NCBI GenBank assembly: GCA_946478765.1
Contig: CAMLDH010000118.1
Coordinates: 1 to 9,824, forward strand
Origin: an uncultured Oxalobacteraceae bacterium
Lineage (GTDB): Bacteria; Pseudomonadota; Gammaproteobacteria; Burkholderiales; Burkholderiaceae
Direction of reading: 5' to 3'
DNA length: 9,824 bases
Shown here: positions 1 through 7,039 of the stretch, one piece after another
Layout of the letters: each line of letters opens with the position of its first letter
Position numbering within the stretch: position 1 is the stretch's first letter
Program-made: the position numbers and the translations under genes
Notes under the pieces: model-generated
What the model was told of the DNA's origin: nothing
The model's database searches: none
What the model saw: the letters and a program-made list of their open reading frames with translations, nothing else

Positions 1-61
1 GTCACGATTCGGTAGTTGATCGTGCAATTTCTGGTACAGGATTCGACGTAATAGTTCCGAT

Positions 62-90
62 AAGGCCGCCCCATGCGGCCTTTATTTTTT
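62..90 (+). terminator. Intrinsic terminator of an unseen upstream plus-strand unit
   Basis: An 8-bp perfect GC-rich stem (62-69 pairs with 75-82, arms AAGGCCGC and GCGGCCTT) with a 5-nt loop is followed by a T-rich tract at 81-90. The T tract lies only on the plus-strand side, so it ends a plus-strand transcript coming from left of the window. The gene it serves cannot be identified. Two of the three plus frames stop at 13-15 (TAG) and 17-19 (TGA). The third stays open to 117-119, but only by reading through the hairpin, so it is unlikely to be coding that far. Confidence 0.85.
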
Positions 91-175
91 ATCTCGCCTG
101 CATCAATTCCACCCTTTAACTAATCGAACAGCAACCGCAGTAAGCGACGTGCGCCATTTGGCATGAACGTTTTCC

Positions 176-2575
176 TCAATTGAATCTTACAAAAAGTGCC
201 GAGGACCACACTTTGCTGTCGTCTCGCTGCCGCCCGAACAGATACACGGGGCGATGGCCAAACGGTGCATTTTCCGGCGCAATGTCAATCGATCCGGCCA
301 GATCGATCGGCAAGGGCTTTTCGGTTAAGCGCTCCAACGCCAGAAATAATTCCGTGCCACCCAAGTCGAGTTTTAATCCGCCCTGTTTCAGCAATTCCGC
401 GCCGCTGATCTCCCAACTGAATTGCGGTGCGTGCACGAAGGGATTGCGTTTGAGCGGGTCGCCTACCTTGACGTAACTATCGATCGTGCCTTCCACCTTG
501 ATGGTGCAATGATGCAGATTGGTGATGTCGATCTCGACGCTGTCGGCATCGCCATAAGTATCGCTGCGAAATGCAATGTCGGTTGGGCCGGCGCGCCAGC
601 ACACTTCTTCGCCATGCTCGAAGCCATGCGACTGAAAGCGGTTGATCGTGCCGTTGAGGATCGTGATACGGCCCTGCCAGACTGCCCATCGATACCGATC
701 CGGAATACGCGCACCGCCCCAGCGCAAGCGGATCAGCCGGTCCGAATAGCCTAACTCTTCATGTAAATTGCGATGCCATATTTGCCCGGTATGGTCATAC
801 GCGGCGATCTCTTCCCATCCGCTGTGACCAAGAAAACGATAGTCCAGCGTGGCAGCACCCCGATGCGCAAATGCGTCGCCTTGCAGGTATTTACCGCAGC
901 GAACCAGGAGCGCCGTATGCTCACCGGTGGTGGCCCAGGTATGGCGCGCGCGCAATGCCCGGCCGATGGCGTGACGATCCAGACGGTCGGCAATGACGCC
1001 GGTCAATCCACCATGCACGCCAAACACTTGCGTGCCTGGCGGACCGCCGCCGGGTCGGCCACGATGCTCGTCGCCGCTGGCGGCGACACCGATCTGATAG
1101 CCACGCCGGATCACATCTTGGTAGAGCCAGCCGAAATGCCCCCAGCTCGACGCGATTTCGACCAGTCGTTCCAGCTCCGGATGATGCCAGTCAGGGATGT
1201 AGCGGCGGCCACCGACATGCGGCATGATCAGATGCTGCTCGGGATCGTCGACATAGGCGCCCCACAATTCCTCCACAGGCCAGCGTCCCAGCTTGACCGC
1301 AGCGCCTTTCATGTCTTCATTCCAGACGAACGTGCGGTTGTGTTCGCCGCGCTGGTTATACGGAAAATCAGGCGCCGCATCGCCGAGGAAGACCACATTG
1401 TGATCACCGCTGGCGGTGGAGCTGCCGCACCATTCCTGCACCGGATAGCAGACGAAGCGTCCCGGCTCATTGAATTCCTCAACCGTGGTCACGCCCAGTT
1501 GCCAGTTCTCGTCGGTGATCTGGAAGTCGTTGGCGGTATAGCCAAGCACATCGATGCCGCCGATGTCGCGCGCATAGGCGGCGTTGTAGGCCGGGCTGTT
1601 GGTGCCGACCGTGTCGCTCGCATGCACGTGCAAGTCGGCATAAAAAGAACGCGGCGCAGGGAATCCTGATTCGATGGCGATGAATGCATGGGCCGGCGCC
1701 ACATCGCGGTTGCCGACCAGTTCCGCCACGATGCGCAATTGCGCCGCATCGGTCGGCAAGTCATTCACGCCGATGCTCGCCCATCCATCGGCAGGCAGTG
1801 CATGCTCGCGTTCGTACACCGGCTTGTCGCCTGCAAAGGCTCGCAGGCGAATGTTGCCGCCACTGTTTTTGCACGCATTGCCCCAACGGTCCTGCACAGA
1901 AAATCGGAATGGCATGGTTTGTCCCTGGTGTGCGAAGCGGGGACCACTGATCAGCAGGCGCGCCGCGGGACCGGCGGCCATATCGATCACGATATCGCCC
2001 GGCACCGCTACAAAGCGTGAAGTGCCAAGCGGATCGACATAGCATCGAAAACGGAATTGATCTTCGACGAACGTTTGCACCCGCGTACCCGGACCGCCGC
2101 CGCGCCGGTCGCCGAGACGAATGACGATGTGGTCGCCCGCATTCAGATAACCGTCGACCACGTCGACAATGATGGCTTTCTGAAAAGGACGCTCATGGCC
2201 TTTCTGGTCGAAACGCACGCTCAATGATTGCACCGTGGCTGGACTCTGGCCCGAGACAAGATCGCCGGCGTGATATTCGGCGGTAATGAAATTGGCAGCG
2301 GTGGGGTCGCTGGTCTGGAACAGCGCCCAGTCGGAATAAAACTTGAAGGTGGCCTTAAACCAGCCGCCATCCGCCAAGCCGGACGCGCCCACTTCATAAT
2401 CGAGCACGATCTCATTCCAACTGCCGGTTTCCAGTCGCTCGACATTGCAGTGCACGCGCCCGACAAAAGGCAACTTCTTGTTCTGCAAATACAAGCCTTC
2501 GGGCGCGAAATGCGGCCCCAGCTTTTCGCGTAATAGCGAATAATTTTCTACTGCCGTGCGCTCTTGCCGGGTCAT
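176..2575 (-). CDS. PHP/DUF3604-like predicted metallohydrolase, 799 aa
   Basis: I recognise the C-terminal two thirds as a PHP-type metal-dependent hydrolase domain resembling the DUF3604 family; the substrate is unknown. Candidate metal ligands in order are H316 and H318 (DLHVH), E381 (QEW), H392 (GDHNVVF), H453 (MPHVGG), and D502 and H504 (SGDEHRGRPG). The first ~310 residues look all-beta, with an Ig-like stretch near residues 200-300, and another beta-rich region follows the hydrolase core. There is no signal peptide or membrane segment, so it is probably cytoplasmic. The start is the ATG at 2575, preceded by GGAG at 2584-2587 with an 8-nt spacer. The frame stays open a further 194 codons upstream, but that part is an out-of-frame reading of the permease gene. 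It lies 74 bp downstream of the permease on the same strand, which suggests an operon acting on an imported organic anion. Fold assignment is fairly sure; biochemical role is not. Confidence 0.85.
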   Translation of the reverse strand: MTRQERTAVENYSLLREKLGPHFAPEGLYLQNKKLPFVGRVHCNVERLETGSWNEIVLDYEVGASGLADGGWFKATFKFYSDWALFQTSDPTAANFITAEYHAGDLVSGQSPATVQSLSVRFDQKGHERPFQKAIIVDVVDGYLNAGDHIVIRLGDRRGGGPGTRVQTFVEDQFRFRCYVDPLGTSRFVAVPGDIVIDMAAGPAARLLISGPRFAHQGQTMPFRFSVQDRWGNACKNSGGNIRLRAFAGDKPVYEREHALPADGWASIGVNDLPTDAAQLRIVAELVGNRDVAPAHAFIAIESGFPAPRSFYADLHVHASDTVGTNSPAYNAAYARDIGGIDVLGYTANDFQITDENWQLGVTTVEEFNEPGRFVCYPVQEWCGSSTASGDHNVVFLGDAAPDFPYNQRGEHNRTFVWNEDMKGAAVKLGRWPVEELWGAYVDDPEQHLIMPHVGGRRYIPDWHHPELERLVEIASSWGHFGWLYQDVIRRGYQIGVAASGDEHRGRPGGGPPGTQVFGVHGGLTGVIADRLDRHAIGRALRARHTWATTGEHTALLVRCGKYLQGDAFAHRGAATLDYRFLGHSGWEEIAAYDHTGQIWHRNLHEELGYSDRLIRLRWGGARIPDRYRWAVWQGRITILNGTINRFQSHGFEHGEEVCWRAGPTDIAFRSDTYGDADSVEIDITNLHHCTIKVEGTIDSYVKVGDPLKRNPFVHAPQFSWEISGAELLKQGGLKLDLGGTELFLALERLTEKPLPIDLAGSIDIAPENAPFGHRPVYLFGRQRDDSKVWSSALFVRFN

Positions 2576-2649
2576 ATAAGATACTCCAAAAAAATACGCA
2601 AAAATAATCAGTTCTGCTTGCGGATAGCGGATGGCCCTTTGGTAATCCG

Positions 2650-4179
2650 CTAAAACGGCCAAGGGGCAGAGGGATTCCACAGCGGAATCCCGAGGAACGC
2701 ATACCAGGGCGCCATCACCAGGATGCCGTACGCGATTGCGATCAACACGGAGACAATGCCGACCTTGGCATAGTCGCTGGTGCTGAAGGTACCGCTGCTG
2801 TAGGCAATGACTGCAGCGGTAATTTGCGTAGGCAACAAGTAGGCGAAGCTGTCGGTGTCGGCGACCAGCATGGTAAAGGCAACCGGATGCAGGCCAAGCT
2901 TGGGCGCCAGCGCCAGCAGAATCGGCGCGAGCATGGTAACGGCGGCGACATTGGACAGCATACCGATGCGGATGACATGGGTACCGATCATCACGATCAG
3001 CAGTATTCCCCACCACGGATGGCCCTGCGCTATTTCCTGAATCTGCGTTGCCAGCCACTGCGCAAGCCCGGTGCTGCTGATGGCCGAGGAAATCGATAGT
3101 GCGCCTGCCAGCAACAGCACCGTACCCCAGATCGTGCGATCCTGGATTTCCTTCCACTTGAACTGGAGCAGGCCCGGCGTAAACATGATCGCCAATCCCA
3201 ACAGTGCCACGTTATCGCTTGAAATCTTGTGCCACTGCTCGGTTGCCCATAGCACGGCAACCAATCCGAACACGACGAGAATCGGCCATGTCCGCGCATC
3301 CGCCTTTTCGTGCCGTTGCTGTTCTTGTCGGATGTGCTGCAAGCCGCTCGGCAGCGCGACTTTGCGTGTACGAAAATAGTATTGCACCCACCATTGCGTC
3401 AGCACAAACATGCCCAGATACGGCCATTGCAGCTTGAACCATTCAAGATAGGAAATGTGGAGTTTGAGTTCGCTGGCAAACAGGCCCGTGATGACCATGT
3501 TGGGCAGATGTGCGGTCAAAATGCACATGCCGCTGATCATGGAACCATACACCAAGGCTTGAATCACAATCGCTTTTTTGGCATTGTGTTCTTGTTCGGT
3601 GTTGCCGAAAAAGCTGGTCAATCCATTCACCACCGGCAGCAGTGTCGCGGCGCGCGCATTTGCTGCGGGCACCACGAAACTCAATACCAGATTGACCGCG
3701 AACAGCGACCAGATCACGCCATTCACGGTTTTCACTTTGATCCTGTCCAGCAATCCGAGCGCGATCTTGCGATCGAGTCCGGCCACCTGCATGATCGCCG
3801 AAAAAATGAAGGCTACCAGGCAGAGGAATACCACCGGATTGGTAAAGCCGTTCGCCGCTTTCGGCAATGGCGTAACCGCATTCGTCAGTACCAACAACAT
3901 CGGAATCAACAGACCTGAGACGGCCACCGGCAAGGCTTCGGAGATCCAGATGATGCCCGCCCACGCCATAATTGCCAGTGTGGCTTTTCCGGATGGCGAT
4001 AGACCTGCCGGCAACGGCAAGAAATCGAGGATCAGCAATAGCGCTGTCCAAGCCAGGACGAATCCGGCAAATGCGCGCTTCGGTGCGCGGCCGGCAGCGG
4101 CGAGATTGCCAGGCAGGAGATTGCGCCAGTGGAATCCGGGGGGAAAGCTGAAGGAGGGTTGAGTGAACGCATTGCTCAT
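2650..4179 (-). CDS. DASS/SLC13-family anion (dicarboxylate-type) permease, 509 aa
   Basis: A polytopic inner-membrane protein of the divalent anion:sodium symporter (DASS/SLC13) type, expected to import di- or tricarboxylates or related organic anions. About 11-13 hydrophobic segments cover residues ~36-495, and the length fits the family. The second substrate-site repeat is recognisable as LSNVAAVT (408-415), followed by a long conserved-looking tail, TDSFAYLLP to DYAKVG (441-473). The first repeat reads PAANARA (171-177), keeping the Asn but lacking the usual Ser and Thr of the SNT motif. The region from TAHLPNM (222-228) replaces the usual Pro-rich loop. The ATG at 4179 has a strong Shine-Dalgarno (GGAGGG within 4183-4190). 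It is first in a probable operon with the downstream PHP-type hydrolase. A TTGACA-like hexamer lies at 4233-4238 on this strand, but without a good -10. The family is well supported; the substrate is not determinable. Confidence 0.88.
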   Translation of the reverse strand: MSNAFTQPSFSFPPGFHWRNLLPGNLAAAGRAPKRAFAGFVLAWTALLLILDFLPLPAGLSPSGKATLAIMAWAGIIWISEALPVAVSGLLIPMLLVLTNAVTPLPKAANGFTNPVVFLCLVAFIFSAIMQVAGLDRKIALGLLDRIKVKTVNGVIWSLFAVNLVLSFVVPAANARAATLLPVVNGLTSFFGNTEQEHNAKKAIVIQALVYGSMISGMCILTAHLPNMVITGLFASELKLHISYLEWFKLQWPYLGMFVLTQWWVQYYFRTRKVALPSGLQHIRQEQQRHEKADARTWPILVVFGLVAVLWATEQWHKISSDNVALLGLAIMFTPGLLQFKWKEIQDRTIWGTVLLLAGALSISSAISSTGLAQWLATQIQEIAQGHPWWGILLIVMIGTHVIRIGMLSNVAAVTMLAPILLALAPKLGLHPVAFTMLVADTDSFAYLLPTQITAAVIAYSSGTFSTSDYAKVGIVSVLIAIAYGILVMAPWYAFLGIPLWNPSAPWPF

Positions 4180-4423
4180 CGGTCCCTCCTCATGCCATGA
4201 AGCGTGAGTTCGATTCTCATTGTTACACCTTGTGTCAAGCGTGGTTATGGATGCACAAGCGTAGCAACAGGAGCGAAAAAAAAGAAGTTACATAAAATCA
4301 TAATCATATGATCTTATCGATTCTTTATCGGTAGTAGATATTTGTTAGAGAACGCGTTCTGCAGTGCTATTCAGCGTTATCACGTACACTGCGCGAAAAA
4401 TTAACCGGTCAGGAGATATCACC
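4180..4423. promoter_or_regulatory. AT-rich divergent control region with two palindromes
   Basis: This 244-bp region separates the divergently transcribed permease operon and the DUF4337 gene. It is much more AT-rich (especially 4275-4345) than the flanking coding sequence. It holds a perfect 10-bp palindrome, ATCATATGAT (4303-4312), and a perfect 12-bp palindrome, AGAACGCGTTCT (4349-4360). Toward the permease there is a small dyad ACAC-ctt-GTGT (4225-4235), overlapping a minus-strand TTGACA (4233-4238). Toward the DUF4337 gene, TTGTTA (4342-4347) and TGCTAT (4365-4370) are 17 nt apart, which would put the 12-bp palindrome in the spacer; the -10 match is weak. No promoter can be called with confidence. 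The palindromes are seen directly; an operator role is inference. Confidence 0.4.
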
Positions 4424-5029
4424 ATGGAAATTAACCCGATGGACACCATTGAAAAGGCCGACGACGTGCGGCCGGGCGATCGCGCTGCCATGCGCCTGAA
4501 CATGGCGGTCGCCGTTACGGTCGCGATTCTCGCCACCTTCATGGGCATTTGCAAAGTCAAGGATGACAATATCGTCCAGGGGATGCAACAGGCGCAGGCC
4601 AACAAGCTGGATCATTGGGCCTTTTATCAGGCCCGCAATATACGCGACGAAATCGCCAAGGCAACGCTGGCGCAGCTGCAGCTTAGCGCAGCGGCCGGAT
4701 CTCCTGCCGACCAGGCGCGCTATCGGCCGGTGATTGCCGCTTACGAAAAGCTGGAGGCCGAACAGAGTCAGAAAAAAGACGAATTGAAGGCGCAGGCTGC
4801 GCAAGATCAGAAAGATTATGATGCAGCCAATTTTCGAGACGATCAATTCGATTTATCGGATGCGCTGCTTGCCATTGCGATTTCATTGTTGGCAGTCACA
4901 GCATTAACCCACCAGCGCTGGCTGTATGTGATTGCATTGATACCGACCGGGTTTGGTATTTTGATGGGCTTGTCCGGCTTGCTCGAGTGGCCGATTCATC
5001 CCACGGCGTTGGTGCGCCTGTTGTCGTGA
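4424..5029 (+). CDS. DUF4337-type membrane protein, 201 aa
   Basis: A small inner-membrane protein matching the DUF4337 pattern, whose function is unknown. A hydrophobic helix near residues 26-43 is followed directly by CKVKDDNIVQGMQQAQANK and then DHWAFYQARNIR (residues 63-74), the family's recognisable W-x-x-YQA core. Residues ~68-135 are Ala/Gln/Lys/Glu-rich, helical and coiled-coil-like. Two C-terminal hydrophobic helices (about 145-162 and 166-186) complete a one-plus-two membrane arrangement. The ATG at 4424 is chosen because AGGAGA (4411-4416) sits 7 nt upstream; the same frame is open back to an ATG at 4364, which has no such site. It is monocistronic, divergent from the permease operon and convergent with the HAD gene 52 bp downstream. 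The context does not suggest a role. Confidence 0.82.
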   Translation: MEINPMDTIEKADDVRPGDRAAMRLNMAVAVTVAILATFMGICKVKDDNIVQGMQQAQANKLDHWAFYQARNIRDEIAKATLAQLQLSAAAGSPADQARYRPVIAAYEKLEAEQSQKKDELKAQAAQDQKDYDAANFRDDQFDLSDALLAIAISLLAVTALTHQRWLYVIALIPTGFGILMGLSGLLEWPIHPTALVRLLS

Positions 5030-5049
5030 GCTGTCACTGATTCTAAGAA

Positions 5050-5083
5050 AAAGCAAAATCCCAGTAGAAAATATGCTTGCTTT
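5050..5083 (-). terminator. Weak possible terminator after the HAD gene
   Basis: Seven-bp arms AAAGCAA (5050-5056) and TTGCTTT (5077-5083) are separated by 20 nt, followed on the minus strand by a short T-rich run. The stem is AT-rich, the loop is long, and the arm touches the stop codon of the HAD gene. It is only suggestive. Confidence 0.25.
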
Positions 5084-5534
5084 ACGCGACATCAAGTGCC
5101 TGAGTTGATAGCCGGTGCCGCAGTTCGGCTTCGATACAGGGATCGAAGCCGATTTCGGGATTGACTCGGATGAGATTTCTGCACGTTGGCGAGAAAAACC
5201 AGTCGGTGTCGTCGAGCGCAATCCAATTCTCGGTCTCGCGGCCGGTATTTCGAAGCCACGCCCGAATTTCCTTTTCGCGAACATGTTCATAGTCGAGGTC
5301 GACACCATTGACTGCAAGATCCGGTGTGATATCGATCATGCGCGCCGAGATATCGTCTGAGAAAAAGGAGCGCAGCACGGTCAGGGAATGTTCCTGCCGC
5401 CACGCGCTCGATATCACAATCTCGACCTGGGGAAAATCGCGCATGACGTGTTCGAAATGGGCTGTGAGCGACAGCGGTCCCTGCGGCCGGCTGATCGGGT
5501 GAAGTACGCCGTCGAAGTCGAGGAAAAGAATCAT
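5082..5534 (-). CDS. Small HAD-fold protein (HAD_SAK-like), 150 aa
   Basis: A compact haloacid dehalogenase-fold protein resembling the stand-alone HAD domains first described in 'Swiss Army Knife' RNA repair proteins. Motif I is at the very N-terminus (LFLDFDGVLHP, with D6 and D8). Motif II is ISSAW with S42/S43. A candidate motif III Lys is K88 in REKEI. Motif IV is ALDDTDW with D108/D109. A full acidic set is present, so phosphatase or phosphotransferase activity is plausible, but the substrate is unknown. No cap domain is visible, fitting the short length. The ATG at 5534 puts motif I in the usual position. A TTG at 5570 would add 12 residues (PFPPVFFIAPA) but has no ribosome binding site; neither start has a strong one. 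It converges with the DUF4337 gene, and its 5' end abuts the leader ORF of earP on the other strand. Confidence 0.8.
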   Translation of the reverse strand: MILFLDFDGVLHPISRPQGPLSLTAHFEHVMRDFPQVEIVISSAWRQEHSLTVLRSFFSDDISARMIDITPDLAVNGVDLDYEHVREKEIRAWLRNTGRETENWIALDDTDWFFSPTCRNLIRVNPEIGFDPCIEAELRHRLSTQALDVA

Positions 5535-5556
5535 CGCTGGAGCAATAAAAAATACC

Positions 5557-5561
5557 GGAGG
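5557..5561 (+). promoter_or_regulatory. Strong Shine-Dalgarno for the earP upstream ORF
   Basis: GGAGG is followed by an 8-nt spacer and the ATG at 5570. It is the best ribosome binding site on the plus strand between the HAD gene and earP. It is the main reason to take the 65-codon ORF seriously. Confidence 0.5.
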
Positions 5562-5569
5562 AAAAGGCA

Positions 5570-5767
5570 ATGACTAAAAGAAGGCGATTTGCGGTATCGT
5601 TGCTTTTTAATTTAAGCAATATTTTGAATCAAATGGCTGATTGGCTTCATTCGAGTCCATCGGATAGACGGCAGTTCACAAAAGAACGAAGGCGAAGCAC
5701 GATACCCTTGGGGCGTCATGATCGCTGCACATTTGGCATTACATTCATCAAAAATGTTCCTCAATAA
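5570..5767 (+). CDS. Possible 65-aa upstream ORF overlapping earP
   Basis: The product is not recognised. It starts MTKRRRFAVSLLF, is rich in Arg (four RR-containing clusters), has one short hydrophobic stretch near residues 7-19, and ends at a TAA at 5765-5767. In favour of translation is the consensus GGAGG at 5557-5561 with 8-nt spacing. The stop lies 11 nt inside the likely earP start (ATG 5754), a geometry that allows ribosomes ending here to restart on earP, which has no clear Shine-Dalgarno of its own. Against it, the amino acid composition is unremarkable and a 65-codon ORF can arise by chance. It may be a coupling leader, a genuine small protein, or a remnant. Codon-level conservation in relatives would decide. 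Confidence 0.4.
   Translation: MTKRRRFAVSLLFNLSNILNQMADWLHSSPSDRRQFTKERRRSTIPLGRHDRCTFGITFIKNVPQ
5600..5619. repeat. 20-bp inverted repeat in the earP leader region
   Basis: TTGCTT (5600-5605) and AAGCAA (5614-5619) flank an 8-nt AT-only centre. It lies inside the 65-codon ORF and upstream of the HAD gene on the other strand, so it could be an operator for either direction or a weak RNA hairpin. No partner element is visible. Confidence 0.3.
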
Positions 5768-6929
5768 AAACCAGGCAACATCCCTAGCCTTATTCTGCAA
5801 AGTCGTCGATAACTATGGTGACATCGGTATCTGCTGGCGCTTGGCAAGGCAACTGCAACAAGAGCATGGCATCGCCGTCACCTTGTGGGTAGACGACTTG
5901 CAGAGCTTTCAGCGGATTTGTCCGGACGTTGTGATCAACGCCGAAGTACAGCAGCTTGCCGGTGTGACGGTGCGTCACTGGCGCAATCAGGAGGGCGTAT
6001 TTTCGGCTAGCGATGTCGCCGATATCGTCATTGAATTTTTCGCTTGTGATATCCCGGCAGGCTACATCGCCGCAATGGCAGAGTGCAATCCGCGTCCGGT
6101 GTGGCTCAACCTGGAAGGCTTGAGCGCTGAGGAGTGGGTTGAAGGTTGTCATACTTTGCCATCGCCTCACCCACGCTTGCCTTTGACGAAATATTTTTTC
6201 TTTCCTGGCTTCACAAACAAAACAGGTGGATTGCTGCGCGAATCGTCATTGGAAGAACAACGTCAGCAATTTCAATCAGATCAAGCGGCCATGGCGGCTT
6301 TTCTTGCGCAGTTTGGCGTGACGCCGACAGAGGCGGCGTCATTAAAGACGTCCTTGTTTTGTTATCCGCACGCACCAGTCTCGGCATTGTTTGAACCATG
6401 GCAAAACGGTGATACAGCAGTCACTTGCCTGGTACCTGAAGGGGTTGCGGTCGAGGCGATTCAAGCATTTCTTGGGGCGGAAGCAAAAGCGGGAGCAGCA
6501 CGAACCCGCGGCGCGCTCACCGTACGCGTGTTGCCCTTTGTTGCGCAACCGGACTACGACAAGCTGTTATGGGCATGCGACCTCAATTTTGTGCGTGGAG
6601 AAGATTCCTTTGTGCGTGCCCAATGGGCAGGCAAGCCATTTATCTGGCATATCTATCCTCAAGACGAAAACTTGCATCACAAGAAATTGTGCGCGTTTTT
6701 GCAGCGTTATTCAGCCGACATTGAAAGTTTGACTGCCTTCTCTTTGCGCTGGAATGGCGCAAGGACCGAGAACATGAAAGAGCAAGCCAACTGGTCTGCG
6801 CTATGGCTGCAATTTCAAGCTGACATGCCAAAAATTGCGTGCAGGCCTGCCGATTGGCAGCGGCAAATGCTGGCAAACGGAGATATGGCAAGTAATTTGC
6901 TCAAGTTTGCTTGCTCGCTTTGTCATTAA
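5754..6929 (+). CDS. earP: EarP, EF-P arginine rhamnosyltransferase, 391 aa
   Basis: EarP (formerly DUF2331, glycosyltransferase family GT104) is a cytoplasmic inverting GT-B enzyme. It transfers rhamnose from dTDP-beta-L-rhamnose to Arg32 of EF-P, activating EF-P for rescue of polyproline-stalled ribosomes. The N-terminal signature FCKVVDNYGDIGICWRLARQL contains D19 and D23, equivalent to the D13/D17 pair characterised in Pseudomonas EarP. The C-terminal nucleotide-sugar site NFVRGEDSFVRAQWAGKPF carries E283, equivalent to the essential Glu273, followed by WHIYPQDE. Length fits the family. I place the start at ATG 5754, nearest to the conserved N-terminus. An in-frame ATG at 5718 would add 12 residues (IAAHLALHSSK). 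Neither has a strong Shine-Dalgarno, and the upstream ORF may supply ribosomes. Its substrate gene efp lies 148 bp downstream on the same strand. The rhamnose donor pathway (rmlABCD) is not in the window. Confidence 0.95.
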   Translation: MFLNKNQATSLALFCKVVDNYGDIGICWRLARQLQQEHGIAVTLWVDDLQSFQRICPDVVINAEVQQLAGVTVRHWRNQEGVFSASDVADIVIEFFACDIPAGYIAAMAECNPRPVWLNLEGLSAEEWVEGCHTLPSPHPRLPLTKYFFFPGFTNKTGGLLRESSLEEQRQQFQSDQAAMAAFLAQFGVTPTEAASLKTSLFCYPHAPVSALFEPWQNGDTAVTCLVPEGVAVEAIQAFLGAEAKAGAARTRGALTVRVLPFVAQPDYDKLLWACDLNFVRGEDSFVRAQWAGKPFIWHIYPQDENLHHKKLCAFLQRYSADIESLTAFSLRWNGARTENMKEQANWSALWLQFQADMPKIACRPADWQRQMLANGDMASNLLKFACSLCH

Positions 6930-6960
6930 TGGAGGTGGGCGAGTTGCGCGAAAAAGAAGG

Positions 6961-6966
6961 TATAAT
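6961..6966 (+). promoter_or_regulatory. Probable efp promoter (-10 element)
   Basis: A perfect TATAAT lies 31 nt after the earP stop codon and would start transcription near 6973. This gives a leader of about 67 nt before the 13-codon ORF. No good -35 is found at 16-18 nt; TTGCGC at 6944-6949 is only 11 nt away. The promoter may therefore be weak at -35 or use an activator. It means efp can be transcribed independently of earP. Confidence 0.55.
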
Positions 6967-7029
6967 GCGCGGTTAATTTATAACGTATTTTTATTCGATC
7001 AAACGTGAGCTTACGGCGCTTTTGGCCAA

Positions 7030-7033
7030 GAGG
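7030..7033 (+). promoter_or_regulatory. Shine-Dalgarno of the efp leader ORF
   Basis: GAGG (within AAGAGG, 7028-7033) is 6 nt before the ATG at 7040. The 20 nt directly before the efp ATG at 7078 are pyrimidine-rich and contain no purine tract. This is therefore the only visible ribosome binding site for the efp message. Confidence 0.5.
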
Positions 7034-7039
7034 CGACAG

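Noticed and set aside
3..119. Possible 3' end of a plus-strand CDS
   Set aside because: The only open frame reads through a strong terminator hairpin, so it is probably not coding there; the upstream gene cannot be identified.
773..1669. 298-codon plus-strand open frame antisense to the hydrolase
   Set aside because: It is a shadow frame common opposite GC-rich genes. It has no ribosome binding site and no recognisable domain, while the other strand carries clear PHP motifs.
2576..3157. Upstream extension of the hydrolase frame by 194 codons
   Set aside because: It overlaps the permease coding region in another frame, its translation is low-complexity with no membrane or domain pattern, and a Shine-Dalgarno marks the ATG at 2575.
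3310..4051. About 200-codon frames on both strands within the permease gene
   Set aside because: They are out-of-frame shadows of a well-supported membrane protein; their translations are Gln/His/Arg-rich with no family resemblance.
5027..5037. GTGA/TCAC hairpin at the end of the DUF4337 gene
   Set aside because: The stem is only 4 bp with no T-tract, too weak to be called a terminator.
5604..5632. Candidate minus-strand promoter (TTGATT, 17 nt, TAAAAA) for the HAD gene
   Set aside because: It matches four of six bases in each box, inside an AT-rich patch where such matches are expected by chance.
6944..6966. TTGCGC as the -35 of the efp promoter
   Set aside because: The spacing to TATAAT is 11 nt, well below the usable 16-18 nt.
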